From: Hyphomonadaceae bacterium | GTDB taxonomy: Bacteria > Pseudomonadota > Alphaproteobacteria > Caulobacterales > Maricaulaceae | DNA length: 64,000 nucleotides | NCBI GenBank assembly: GCA_013001295.1 | Contig: JABDMW010000024.1 | Location: 49,112 to 113,111 of the forward strand | Direction of reading: 5' to 3' | Notes under the pieces: model-generated | What the model saw: only the letters and a program-made list of their open reading frames with translations | What the model was told of the DNA's origin: nothing | The model's database searches: none | Position numbers and translations under genes: made by a program | Shown here: positions 29,121 to 37,467 of the stretch, one piece after another | How positions within the stretch are numbered: position 1 is the stretch's first letter | Layout: the number at the start of each line of letters is the position of its first letter

Positions 29121-30455
29121 TTACTCTCCGGCGTGGCTTTCATAGTGGTGGGGATTGAAAAAGCGCCAGACGCAATAGCCGGCGACAATGCCACTGATCA
29201 TAACAATAAACAGGAATGGTGAGGCAGGCGGCATTGCAGTATAGCCCAAATATAACAGGCCGAATGTCACGATATTGACGGCCAAATTGAGCAAGACCGC
29301 GCCGGCTGACATCATCCGGGCCCGGTTTTCAGGGTTGGCGCGCCGTTGCGCCATAGCTTGTAATGGTACTACATACATGCCGGCACAAAGAGACGCGCCG
29401 CATACATCGACTAAAAACCGCTTTGTTGTAGGGTCTGCCCAAAAAGCGTTTAAGTCTCCAAAGTCTGTACGTATCGATTGTTGGGAGTTGAGATACAAAT
29501 CTAATGTAAACAATGTTACACCGATGATCCCGATAGCGGTCACTCCGATAGCCTCTTTGCCGCGCGCCAGGACGAGACACAATAAGGACCCAATGAGAAT
29601 GCCAATCGTCGAGAAAACCAAGACGACGGTCAGGACCCATTGGTCATATTTCATGACGTCTGCGATATAGACGGGAAACGCTGTGACGAAAACAGCAGAA
29701 AGCCCGTAAAACCATGCGATCCCCATCATTGGTCTAAAGACGGGCTGATCTTCCCAGGCATCTTTGAGTGCGCGATAGATGGCTGTGATTGGATTGTAGT
29801 TGATTTTCAGATTTGGCTTCGGCGATGGCGCTGCGGGGACTTTTTCAGCTGCGAACCAACCGACCAACGCCAAAACTACCAGGATCATTGCCACGACCCG
29901 CGGACCCGTTAAAAACCCGGTGTCTGGAAATTTCATCAAAACAAGCAGTGTTCCTGCGGATTGTCCCAAAAGTATGAAGAAGAACTGGAAGCCACTCATC
30001 AAGCTGTTGCCGGTGATGAGTTCTTTATCACCTAACCATTGTGGCAAAACAGCGTTTTTCGTGGGCGAAAAAAACGCGGATTGGCACCCCATCGCAACAA
30101 GTGTCAGAGCAAGAATTGCAGGGCTTTCCAGGAAAAATCCGAGCGCAGCGACAAGCATAATTATCACTTCTGCGCGTTTGATCCGTTTTAAAATTTCGCC
30201 CCGGTCGAGTTTGTCGGCGATTTGCCCAGCGATTGTACACAATATGAGGAAGGGCATCGTAAAGAGAAGCGCCGCGAGAGGCACAATTGATTCGCGTGGA
30301 ATGCTTTCCGAGAACAAAATCACGCCGCCAAAGGCGACCAAGGCTATCAAGGCATTCTTAAGCGCGTTATCATTAAATGTGCCGGCTTGGAATAAAACGA
30401 AAAGCGGCAAAAACCGCCTTTGTTTGAGTAAACTTCCCGCTGTTCTTAGGCTCAT
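29121..30455 (-). CDS. MFS transporter, LplT/Aas-like (lysophospholipid flippase type)
   Basis: A 444-residue, 12-helix major facilitator protein. Strings such as FQAGTFNDNALKNALI, CQSAFFSPTKNAVLPQWL and VVPLQAMAQRRANPENRAR match the LplT/Aas branch, which moves lysophospholipids across the inner membrane for re-acylation. The start overlaps the stop of the plsC-like acyltransferase (ATGA). In many bacteria the LplT and acyltransferase parts are fused or paired, which supports a joint lipid-remodelling role. Confidence 0.85.
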   Translation of the reverse strand: MSLRTAGSLLKQRRFLPLFVLFQAGTFNDNALKNALIALVAFGGVILFSESIPRESIVPLAALLFTMPFLILCTIAGQIADKLDRGEILKRIKRAEVIIMLVAALGFFLESPAILALTLVAMGCQSAFFSPTKNAVLPQWLGDKELITGNSLMSGFQFFFILLGQSAGTLLVLMKFPDTGFLTGPRVVAMILVVLALVGWFAAEKVPAAPSPKPNLKINYNPITAIYRALKDAWEDQPVFRPMMGIAWFYGLSAVFVTAFPVYIADVMKYDQWVLTVVLVFSTIGILIGSLLCLVLARGKEAIGVTAIGIIGVTLFTLDLYLNSQQSIRTDFGDLNAFWADPTTKRFLVDVCGASLCAGMYVVPLQAMAQRRANPENRARMMSAGAVLLNLAVNIVTFGLLYLGYTAMPPASPFLFIVMISGIVAGYCVWRFFNPHHYESHAGE

Positions 30456-31273
30456 GCGCCTGATCCCCCTGTTGGTGCTTCTTCCGCTTCACGGGAAATC
30501 CGTTTTGCGCGGGCAACTTCGTTTTCAGCTAAAAGCCCTATATCGTCCTGGTTCAGATGTCCAAGGTCGTTTAGATCAAGAAGTTCGAGCGAGCGGGTTT
30601 CAATCCGATGTTCAAGCTCCCGCATGAACACATCTTTTTCAAGGCCGGGTTGAATGGGTTCGAGAAATTCGAGGTGTGCCTCGCCTTTATGCTTATGCCA
30701 GTCATTTTGATTCCAGCGTTGTCCCAGATTTGTCGCGACCGGAACGACCGGACAATTGAAATCTTGATACATAAAGAATATGCCTTTGCGATAACGGTGT
30801 CGTGTCCCGATCCGCGATAAATGCCCCTCGGGGTAAATCAGCAGCTTACGTCCGTCCGCATGCACTTTCATCGCGTTTTCCTGTAATTTGTCACGAGCAT
30901 CCGATCCGCCACAATTGTCGATCACGACCGCGCCGGCTTTGCGCAATATGCGCTTGACGGTCATAAATTTTTCCAGATGATCTCCGGTGACAAATGAAAG
31001 ATCCTTAAATTGTGAAAACAACACAATGCCGTCACCATAGCTTTGGTGTTTTGGCGCGATAATCGCCGGTCCATGTTTAGGCACATTCTCCAACCCCGTG
31101 ATATGAACCCTAATTCCGGCGACCCACTGCATAATTTTGACCATCGACCGCGTATAGGCATTGAGGCCCAGCATTAATGGTTTGCGGCCCGGCAGAAATG
31201 ACAGCAAGGCGAGGAGAATAGCGAAAATTGCTGTCAAACCGTAAAACAGAACATTGAAAAATAAAGATCGCAT
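30452..31273 (-). CDS. 1-acyl-glycerol-3-phosphate acyltransferase family protein
   Basis: A 273-residue membrane acyltransferase of the PlsC/LPLAT family. An N-terminal membrane segment (3-24) is followed by the catalytic HX4D motif in APKHQSYGDG and the LLIYPEGHLSRIGTRHRY motif. It likely acylates lysophosphatidic acid or lysophospholipids. ATG at 31273 has AAGGAG 7 bases upstream. It follows the TetR gene by 10 bases and overlaps the LplT-like transporter. Confidence 0.88.
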   Translation of the reverse strand: MRSLFFNVLFYGLTAIFAILLALLSFLPGRKPLMLGLNAYTRSMVKIMQWVAGIRVHITGLENVPKHGPAIIAPKHQSYGDGIVLFSQFKDLSFVTGDHLEKFMTVKRILRKAGAVVIDNCGGSDARDKLQENAMKVHADGRKLLIYPEGHLSRIGTRHRYRKGIFFMYQDFNCPVVPVATNLGQRWNQNDWHKHKGEAHLEFLEPIQPGLEKDVFMRELEHRIETRSLELLDLNDLGHLNQDDIGLLAENEVARAKRISREAEEAPTGGSGA

Positions 31274-31283
31274 AATGATCTCC

Positions 31284-31922
31284 TTATTGGGCCTGCAGGA
31301 CGGCCCGAATGGACCGTTCAAAATCGTTCACATAAATGCTTAAGGGGCCATTGAGGCGCTGATAGGCTTTTGCCTGCGCCGCTTGCACAACAATACCCAA
31401 TACCATCGAAGCGAGAAGTTCCGTATTCCCCGTTGGAATATCGCCGTCCCGCATCGCCTGATCCAGAATGTCGGCGCAGGCCGAGGTGGCACTATCCATC
31501 TTTTTCTTATTTTGGCCGAGAGCAAATAATTCGGGAAAATGATGCAAGTGCATCAAATGATATGCAAATAAATCCCAGTCATCGTCGGCAAGTGCGCAAT
31601 ACTGTGTCACGATCGCTTTGATTTTTTCGTGAAATGTAAGATCCGCGCCCGCGACTTCCCGAACCAGGGCGGTCAATCGATTGTGAATGGTCAGCATTAG
31701 CTCATGCGCCAATTTGTATTTTGAGGGATAATACCGGTACATGGCACCGTCTGAAATTTTCGCACGCGCCGCAACTTCTTTGATCGAAACCCCGTCAACG
31801 CCCCTTTCCGTGAACAGTATGAGGGCGGCGCGCTCGATGCGGGCTTTGGTCGTTCCGTCAGCGGCACTGACCCCGCGCGCTGCATCGATTGCATAAGCAT
31901 CATGTTTAAGTTGCGTCGCCAT
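31284..31922 (-). CDS. TetR/AcrR family transcriptional regulator
   Basis: A 212-residue repressor with an N-terminal TetR helix-turn-helix (about residues 28-75: AALILFTERGVDGVSIKEVA, then KISDGAMYRYYPSKYKLAHEL) and a helical ligand-binding domain. ATG at 31922 has AAAGGA upstream; the frame open to 31994 runs through the operator region. It is the first gene of the plsC-LplT-methyltransferase operon. The operators upstream resemble acyl-CoA-responsive FadR (YsiA) sites, so a fatty acyl ligand is my inference. Confidence 0.88.
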   Translation of the reverse strand: MATQLKHDAYAIDAARGVSAADGTTKARIERAALILFTERGVDGVSIKEVAARAKISDGAMYRYYPSKYKLAHELMLTIHNRLTALVREVAGADLTFHEKIKAIVTQYCALADDDWDLFAYHLMHLHHFPELFALGQNKKKMDSATSACADILDQAMRDGDIPTGNTELLASMVLGIVVQAAQAKAYQRLNGPLSIYVNDFERSIRAVLQAQ

Positions 31923-31978
31923 CGGACTGGATCCTTTCCTTAACAATCGCAAACTGCTCTTGCGTTGTTTAAATATCA

Positions 31979-31997
31979 GTGAATGAATGTTCACTTA
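31979..31997. promoter_or_regulatory. Second, imperfect TetR-type operator
   Basis: AGTGAA and TTCACT arms flank TGAATG; it contains one good TGAATGA half-site and one degenerate partner. It lies between the tetR start and the main palindrome at 32038, downstream of the TTGACA box on the reverse strand, so two sites bracket the tetR promoter. Confidence 0.55.
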
Positions 31998-32029
31998 CTA
32001 AAGCATGGACTACTCAATCTTTAAAGTGG

Positions 32030-32065
32030 TGTCAACAAATAATGAATGAACATTCATTCATTATT
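32030..32065 (-). promoter_or_regulatory. Main TetR/FadR-type operator next to the tetR promoter
   Basis: A perfect 13-bp inverted repeat (32038-32050 and 32053-32065, 2-base centre). Its core TGAATGA-ACAT-TCATTCA matches the Bacillus FadR (YsiA) consensus TGAATGAMTANTCATTCA except for one central base. On the reverse strand a consensus -35 TTGACA (32030-32035) follows directly; the matching -10 is not obvious. The site lies between the TetR gene and the divergent M20 amidohydrolase. Confidence 0.8.
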
Positions 32066-32166
32066 AATAAGAGGTTGCGGTGAAAGGGGGGGCTGATTTG
32101 GAAAATATCTACGTGCCCTGTCAAACATAGTCTGCTAAACGTGTGCAAACTTATGAGGTCACACCA

Positions 32167-33612
32167 ATGAAATTTCTGCCATCTGCGATTACAACACTCT
32201 GCCTGAGTTTGGCCTTGTCGGCTCCCGCGCTTGCCCATGACAAAGACGCCGATCACGCGGATGTTCTGGATCAAATCGATCGTCGATACGAACAAACCGC
32301 CGATATTGCGCGCAAGATCTGGGAGTGGAGTGAAGTCGGCTATCAAGAGGAGAAATCCAGCGGCCTTTTAAAAGATACACTGAAGGCGGCAGGGTTTGAC
32401 ATCAAAGAAGGTGTCGCTGAAATTCCAACGGCGTTTATGGCCGAATACGGAGCCGGCGGACCGATTATTGCGATTTTAGCGGAGTATGACGCGCTCCCTG
32501 GCATCAACCAGGATGCGCTGGCAGAACGCTCCCCGATAGAAGGCAAAGATGCTGCTCATGCCTGCGGGCATAATCTATTTGCAGCTGGGTCCCTTGGGGC
32601 GGCATTAGCCATAAAAGATTGGCTCGAGAGCTCAAATACGCCGGGCCGAGTACGGGTTTATGGGACGCCTGCAGAAGAGGGCGGAAGCGGCAAAGTCTAT
32701 ATGGTACGCGCCGGCTTATTCGATGATGTTGATTTTGCCTTACATTGGCATGCCGACGATGAGAACTCGGCGGCAGCACGAACGACCCTTGCCAATCGGT
32801 CGGCAAAGTTTCGGTTTCACGGAGTTTCTGCTCACGCAGCAGGGGCACCGGAAAAAGCCCGTTCAGCCCTCGACGGTGTCGAAGCATTTAACTTTATGGT
32901 CAACATGATGCGCGAGCATGTGCCGCAACAATCGCGCATTCACTACGTCATTACCAAAGGCGGTATTGCTCCCAATGTTGTGCCCGATTTTGCCGAAGTG
33001 TTTTATTATGTGCGCCATCCGCAGGCCGACGGCGTCGATGAAATTTGGGCGCGTGTCGAGGAGGCCGCACGCGGTGCCGCTCAAGGCACAGGCACAAAGG
33101 TGGAATGGGAAGTGATCCACGGGAACAACCCGCTCCTCGTTAATGAAACAATGGCCAAAATGATGGATGCAAAACTCCGGATCGTTGGCGGCGTTGAATA
33201 CACGCCGGCTGAAAAGAAATTCGCGCAAAAAATGGCAAAAAGTTTCGACAAGCCAAAATTTAAACTCGGAAGCGAAGCCGAAATTCAACCTTATTCCCGA
33301 TCGCTGGGATATGGGTCAACTGATGTGGGTGATGTCTCCTACGCAACCCCGACGGTAGGACTGCGCACGGCGACTTGGGTGCCGGGAACGTCTGCGCATT
33401 CGTGGCAATCCTCTGCTGCAAGCGGCATGTCGATCGGGTTTAAAGGCGCCAATAATGCGGCAAAAACACTAACATTGGCCGCGATCGAGCTTTATACTAA
33501 TCCCGAATTGCGCGAAAAAGCGACAGCCGAGTTTCACGAAGCGCGTGGCAAAAATTACAAGTATAAATCGCTGCTCGGCGATCGCGAACCGCCACTTGAT
33601 TATCGCAAGTAA
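32167..33612 (+). CDS. Exported M20 family amidohydrolase (AbgB/aminoacylase-like)
   Basis: A 481-residue M20D-type metallopeptidase with a signal peptide (MKFLPSAITTLCLSLALSA, cleavage near ALAHD). Metal ligands appear in AEYDALPG, AHACGHNLFAAG and the catalytic Glu in TPAEEGGSGK. The sequence resembles aminobenzoyl-glutamate hydrolase subunit B and N-acyl amino acid hydrolases; an export signal is unusual for AbgB. ATG at 32167 has GAGGT upstream. It is divergent from tetR across the FadR-type operator. Its stop codon abuts that of DUF2332 on the other strand. Confidence 0.85.
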   Translation: MKFLPSAITTLCLSLALSAPALAHDKDADHADVLDQIDRRYEQTADIARKIWEWSEVGYQEEKSSGLLKDTLKAAGFDIKEGVAEIPTAFMAEYGAGGPIIAILAEYDALPGINQDALAERSPIEGKDAAHACGHNLFAAGSLGAALAIKDWLESSNTPGRVRVYGTPAEEGGSGKVYMVRAGLFDDVDFALHWHADDENSAAARTTLANRSAKFRFHGVSAHAAGAPEKARSALDGVEAFNFMVNMMREHVPQQSRIHYVITKGGIAPNVVPDFAEVFYYVRHPQADGVDEIWARVEEAARGAAQGTGTKVEWEVIHGNNPLLVNETMAKMMDAKLRIVGGVEYTPAEKKFAQKMAKSFDKPKFKLGSEAEIQPYSRSLGYGSTDVGDVSYATPTVGLRTATWVPGTSAHSWQSSAASGMSIGFKGANNAAKTLTLAAIELYTNPELREKATAEFHEARGKNYKYKSLLGDREPPLDYRK

Positions 33613-34671
33613 TTAGCCGACCCAGTCGATCCATCGGCCGTGGTAATCAGCGCGGCCCAGGAATTGAACCGCACCGTCGTTGTCCTCGCCATTCCAGAGA
33701 CGAAGGGTTAGTGCCGCACCGGGTTGTTCGCCGTCGGCCTCGAACCGCAACCAGGCAAGTGGTGAAATCGCCGTCGCGTTTTCTCCAGCGGCTTCAATTA
33801 AGGCACGGCTTTCATTCTTATCGGCATCGGAAAAATATTGACGGGCGATGGTGTGATAAACCACGTGCACGGTGCTTTGTTCGGGTCTTTCCAGCCGCTC
33901 CTTCAACCAATTGATCGCACCCTCCTTGTCGATATTGAGCGCGTTTTCTTTGAAAATTTCGATTGCCGATCGCGTGCGGGCCAAACGTTCGGGCTGGTCT
34001 GCCCACAAATATGAGAGAAGCGTATCCACCTTTTGTTGATCATCAAGATCAATGGGATTGATGTCACACCCTCCTCGGTCAACTACCGACAATGGGTGTG
34101 TGGGAAGAGGGTTACCATTCCATTGTGGGGTCAACTGGATTGATGCCCCGGGATCGCCCCATTTGATGCCCCCAAAAACGTAAGAGAATTTATCCCAGCA
34201 CATATTGAGCCCGGCGCTTGCGCCCAACTCTGACATCACCATCGGAAAGTTGGCTGTTTGGTTGGCGATTGTCATAAACCCTGAAAGCAGGACGGCGGAT
34301 CGACGCACCTCATTGGTCTGTGGAGCTTGCCGCAATTGGTGAAGGATCGCCTGTTCATGATCGATGAGAGCTTGTTCAAATACAGGCCAATCATCATCCG
34401 TCAATAAGTGCGGTGGATAGACACGAGCCAGTTCGGGGCTTTCGTGGGAAATGACCAATCGGTGCAAACAGCCCATGAGCCTTAGCGGCAATGATGCGCC
34501 GCTGGCCGCAACATCGCCCGGCCAGTCAAATAAAGTTTTTCCGATATTTGTATTTGGTTTCAGATGTGCTGCCATTAATTCGCAGGCATCGCCCATAAAA
34601 GACGAATCTAAATCACGGCAATGATAAGCTTGAAGATTAAAGGCGCGGATAAGTTTGTGCTGATTGCTCAT
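33613..34671 (-). CDS. DUF2332 family protein
   Basis: A 352-residue soluble protein of the DUF2332 family, recognisable from ALIDHEQAILHQLRQAPQTNEVRRSA-type helices, MSELGASAGLNMCWD, DRGGCDINPIDL and LLSYLWADQPERLARTRSA. The ELGASAGLN pattern recalls a methyltransferase-like glycine loop, but the function is unknown. The start overlaps the asparaginase stop (ATGA). Confidence 0.85.
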   Translation of the reverse strand: MSNQHKLIRAFNLQAYHCRDLDSSFMGDACELMAAHLKPNTNIGKTLFDWPGDVAASGASLPLRLMGCLHRLVISHESPELARVYPPHLLTDDDWPVFEQALIDHEQAILHQLRQAPQTNEVRRSAVLLSGFMTIANQTANFPMVMSELGASAGLNMCWDKFSYVFGGIKWGDPGASIQLTPQWNGNPLPTHPLSVVDRGGCDINPIDLDDQQKVDTLLSYLWADQPERLARTRSAIEIFKENALNIDKEGAINWLKERLERPEQSTVHVVYHTIARQYFSDADKNESRALIEAAGENATAISPLAWLRFEADGEQPGAALTLRLWNGEDNDGAVQFLGRADYHGRWIDWVG

Positions 34672-35537
34672 ACGGCAACCTGAACTTCACCGTGCTCATC
34701 AATCCAGGCACGGCGCATGCCTTCAGAATTAAATGGAAAAACCGGAATTCCGGATGTCCCAATCGCGATCAATCCGCCATATCCGCCTTGCGTCTCCATA
34801 TCAGCAATTGCGGCGGTCGCTGCTTCTCCGAGGTTTTGCGCCGTATAGCGTAACCGGGCGGAAAGATCAGCCGCCGTGACAGATTTGATGAAATACTCGC
34901 CTTGTCCGGTACAGGACACTGCGACCCTTTCATCGGCCCAACATCCGGCACCCGGGAGCGGGCTATCGCCGACGCGGCCTTGCATTTTACCCAGTAAGCC
35001 GCCAGTGGATGTCGCGGCCGCCAAGTGACCGTTCTGGTCCCGGGCTACGACGCCAATTGTTCCGGTGTCCAATTCCTCAGGCAGACGCGACACGCCTTGT
35101 ACCAGATAATATTCGAGAGGATTTTCAATTCGGGTGCACCCCCGGATACTGGCAAAATTCTCGGCACCCCGGCCGGCCAACATAACGTGCGGTGTGTGCT
35201 CCAAAACGGCGCGCGCTACGTGCACCGGGTTTTGAAATCCTTTTAAGGCGCACACAGATCCAATTTTCCGGCTTGGACCATCCATGATCGCGGCGTCAAG
35301 TTCATATTCACCCGTGGAGTTTGGGCCGGTACCCCGCCCTGCTACATAAAGCCCTGCGTCTTCGAGCCGGGCTGCAAGCTCTTCGCACACGTCCAGAGCG
35401 GCAGCTCCTTTTTTCAACATGGCCTGTCCATGGGCACAGGTCTCGCGCAGGTGAGCTATCTGATCGTGCTGGGGTTTGTCTTTATATTTCCCGGCACCGC
35501 CGTGAAGTGCCAACCCATATTTAAGTGGTGCGTTCAT
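34668..35537 (-). CDS. Isoaspartyl peptidase/L-asparaginase (plant type, Ntn hydrolase)
   Basis: A 289-residue precursor cleaved autocatalytically before the threonine nucleophile in ELDTGTIGVVARDQ (about residue 165). The N-terminal ALHGGAG motif, GRVGDSPLPGAGCWAD and the C-terminal GGYGGLIAI are typical. The family hydrolyses beta-aspartyl peptides and asparagine and is cytoplasmic here, with no signal peptide. It is coupled to DUF2332. Confidence 0.92.
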   Translation of the reverse strand: MNAPLKYGLALHGGAGKYKDKPQHDQIAHLRETCAHGQAMLKKGAAALDVCEELAARLEDAGLYVAGRGTGPNSTGEYELDAAIMDGPSRKIGSVCALKGFQNPVHVARAVLEHTPHVMLAGRGAENFASIRGCTRIENPLEYYLVQGVSRLPEELDTGTIGVVARDQNGHLAAATSTGGLLGKMQGRVGDSPLPGAGCWADERVAVSCTGQGEYFIKSVTAADLSARLRYTAQNLGEAATAAIADMETQGGYGGLIAIGTSGIPVFPFNSEGMRRAWIDEHGEVQVAV

Positions 35538-35637
35538 TGGTCGCTTTCAAATATTTCATTTTTTTGTTTGAGCTTTGTATCAAGCTAAGTAGTTTGCCCG
35601 CAAATCAAATCGACAATTCAAATTAGACGAGGACAGA

Positions 35638-36423
35638 ATGGAATTATCAAATCAGGTGAGTGCAATTGTAACCGGCGGCGCGTCTGGCTTGGGCGAAGGC
35701 ACCGCCCGTCTTTTTGCCGAACGCGGTGTGAAAGTCGGTATTTTTGACATGAATGAAGAACGCGGGGAAATGGTCGCTAAAGAAATCGGCGGCGTCTTTG
35801 CAAAAGTCAATGTCGCGGACAATGACAGTGTTGATGCTGGATTTGAAAAGATCCGCGCTGTTAATGGTCAAGAGCGCATCATGATCAACTGCGCAGGCAT
35901 AGGGGGGGCGATGAAAACCGCCAGTCGTAAACGCGATACCGGTGAAATTCTGGCGCATGATGTGGAGACTTATATCCGGATTATCAATATCAATTTGATC
36001 GGTTCATTTCTGTGTGCGTCTAAATCCGCCGCCGGCATGATGGCGCTTGAACCCACTGAGCCCGATGGCGAACGTGGCGTGATTATCAACACGGCTTCTG
36101 TGGCGGCCCAGGACGGTCAGATCGGTCAGGTGGCATACTCGTCATCTAAAGGCGGCATTTTGGCAATGGCGCTACCAATGGCACGGGATCTTGCCCGCGA
36201 AGGTATTCGCGTCAATACAATCCTGCCCGGTTTTTTCGAAACGCCGATTTACGGCCAGATGAAACCCGAAGTAAAAGACAATCTTCGGGCCCATGTTCAA
36301 TTTCCGAACCGGTTCGGAACCATGCGCGAGTATGCAGATCTGGCCGCGACCCTGGTTGAGCAAGTTTATATCAATGCCGAGTACATACGTGCCGATGCCG
36401 GTGCGCGCATGCCGCCAAGATAA
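35638..36423 (+). CDS. SDR family oxidoreductase (3-hydroxyacyl-CoA dehydrogenase type)
   Basis: A 261-residue short-chain dehydrogenase with the cofactor motif TGGASGLGEG, NCAGIGG and the catalytic Tyr-Lys in AYSSSKGGI. The overall pattern, including NRFGTMREYADLAATLVE, is closest to the HSD17B10-like 3-hydroxyacyl-CoA dehydrogenase group, so a role in beta-oxidation is likely but not certain. ATG has GAGGA 6 bases upstream. Confidence 0.87.
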   Translation: MELSNQVSAIVTGGASGLGEGTARLFAERGVKVGIFDMNEERGEMVAKEIGGVFAKVNVADNDSVDAGFEKIRAVNGQERIMINCAGIGGAMKTASRKRDTGEILAHDVETYIRIININLIGSFLCASKSAAGMMALEPTEPDGERGVIINTASVAAQDGQIGQVAYSSSKGGILAMALPMARDLAREGIRVNTILPGFFETPIYGQMKPEVKDNLRAHVQFPNRFGTMREYADLAATLVEQVYINAEYIRADAGARMPPR

Positions 36424-36425
36424 CG

Positions 36426-37382
36426 TTAAAAGGCAGCGTTAAACGCGTCCGTAAAAATTTCAAGATCGGTGTGCGGCAAGTCATTGATGCCCGCTGCCGC
36501 TGATCGTCCACCCCCGGTCGGGAACTGCAGGCAGAGTTGATCGGCCCCTTTGGGGTTGTTTCTCGGTGCGCGCACGGAAACGGTAAAACTTGCTTCTTGA
36601 TTATGGGTGAGTACGGCATGCGCACGGTCCGGTGAACTTGCCGCCAAGACATTACCATAACTTCCCGATATTCGTCGCGCCCAGGGTGCATCGTCTAAAG
36701 TGACGAGTGCGCATTTTTCTGTTTTGGAGATAAATTGTGTATTTCTTGCACGCGCCAAATCATCGTCATACCCTTGGTCCAGCTGTTCATAAATATGTGG
36801 GGCCCGGATTAAACATTCCGATGGGGTTTCAAATCTTACGAGGCTCCGGAACAAATCATCGGGCTTAAAATGCAGATCATCAACCGTGCGGCCATATCCA
36901 TTATAATTGATCAGTTCTCCGAACTTTTTAAGCCTCGACAGTGTCTCGGGGCCCAGGTTGTTTTTTTCTGCCAGCTTATGGGCCGACCCCGCCATATTGT
37001 CGCCAAAAGCCGCCACGACTGCCCACTCCGCAAAAACGCCATTTAAGCATTTATTGACGAGAAGAGCCGTGCAAATATCAGGGCGTGTATCAATGACCGC
37101 AAACAAATTATCATGTGAGGGAATATCACCTGGATTGTGATGATCGACATAATAAACATCAGCTCCATTTTGAAGAGCCTTCGTCAATCCCTTGGCATTA
37201 TTGCGCATTGAAATATCCAACACAGTCAACTGGTCGCCTTTCTTCGGATTTATTTTATCAAGCAGGGCAATATCCCGCTTTACCCCGGTGACCAATTGCG
37301 CGTCGCGTGGTTCGGCCAATCGTAATTGAACCAAAGAACATATCCCGTCCGCGTCGCCATTAAATAAATCGTAATTCGCCAT
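36426..37382 (-). CDS. DHH family phosphoesterase
   Basis: A 318-residue protein with the metal-binding motifs FNGDADGICS and VDHHNPGD of the DHH superfamily and a C-terminal DHHA1-like part ending in the glycine-rich FPTGGGRSAAAGIN. Relatives include RecJ, oligoribonuclease NrnA and cyclic-di-AMP phosphodiesterases; this short two-domain form is most like NrnA-type enzymes, but the substrate is uncertain. No signal peptide. Convergent with the SDR gene, 2 bases apart. Confidence 0.85.
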   Translation of the reverse strand: MANYDLFNGDADGICSLVQLRLAEPRDAQLVTGVKRDIALLDKINPKKGDQLTVLDISMRNNAKGLTKALQNGADVYYVDHHNPGDIPSHDNLFAVIDTRPDICTALLVNKCLNGVFAEWAVVAAFGDNMAGSAHKLAEKNNLGPETLSRLKKFGELINYNGYGRTVDDLHFKPDDLFRSLVRFETPSECLIRAPHIYEQLDQGYDDDLARARNTQFISKTEKCALVTLDDAPWARRISGSYGNVLAASSPDRAHAVLTHNQEASFTVSVRAPRNNPKGADQLCLQFPTGGGRSAAAGINDLPHTDLEIFTDAFNAAF

Positions 37383-37467
37383 GGGCCTTGCCTTGTTTCG
37401 ACCATTTTTTTCTGGCCTTCCTTATACGCACTTGCCACTATGATGAAAACGAATTTACGAGGGTATT

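Noticed and set aside
29800..30627. 275-codon open frame on the forward strand over the LplT-like transporter
   Set aside because: The encoded protein is of low complexity (Ser/Lys/Pro-rich) and lies opposite a clear MFS gene; shadow frame.
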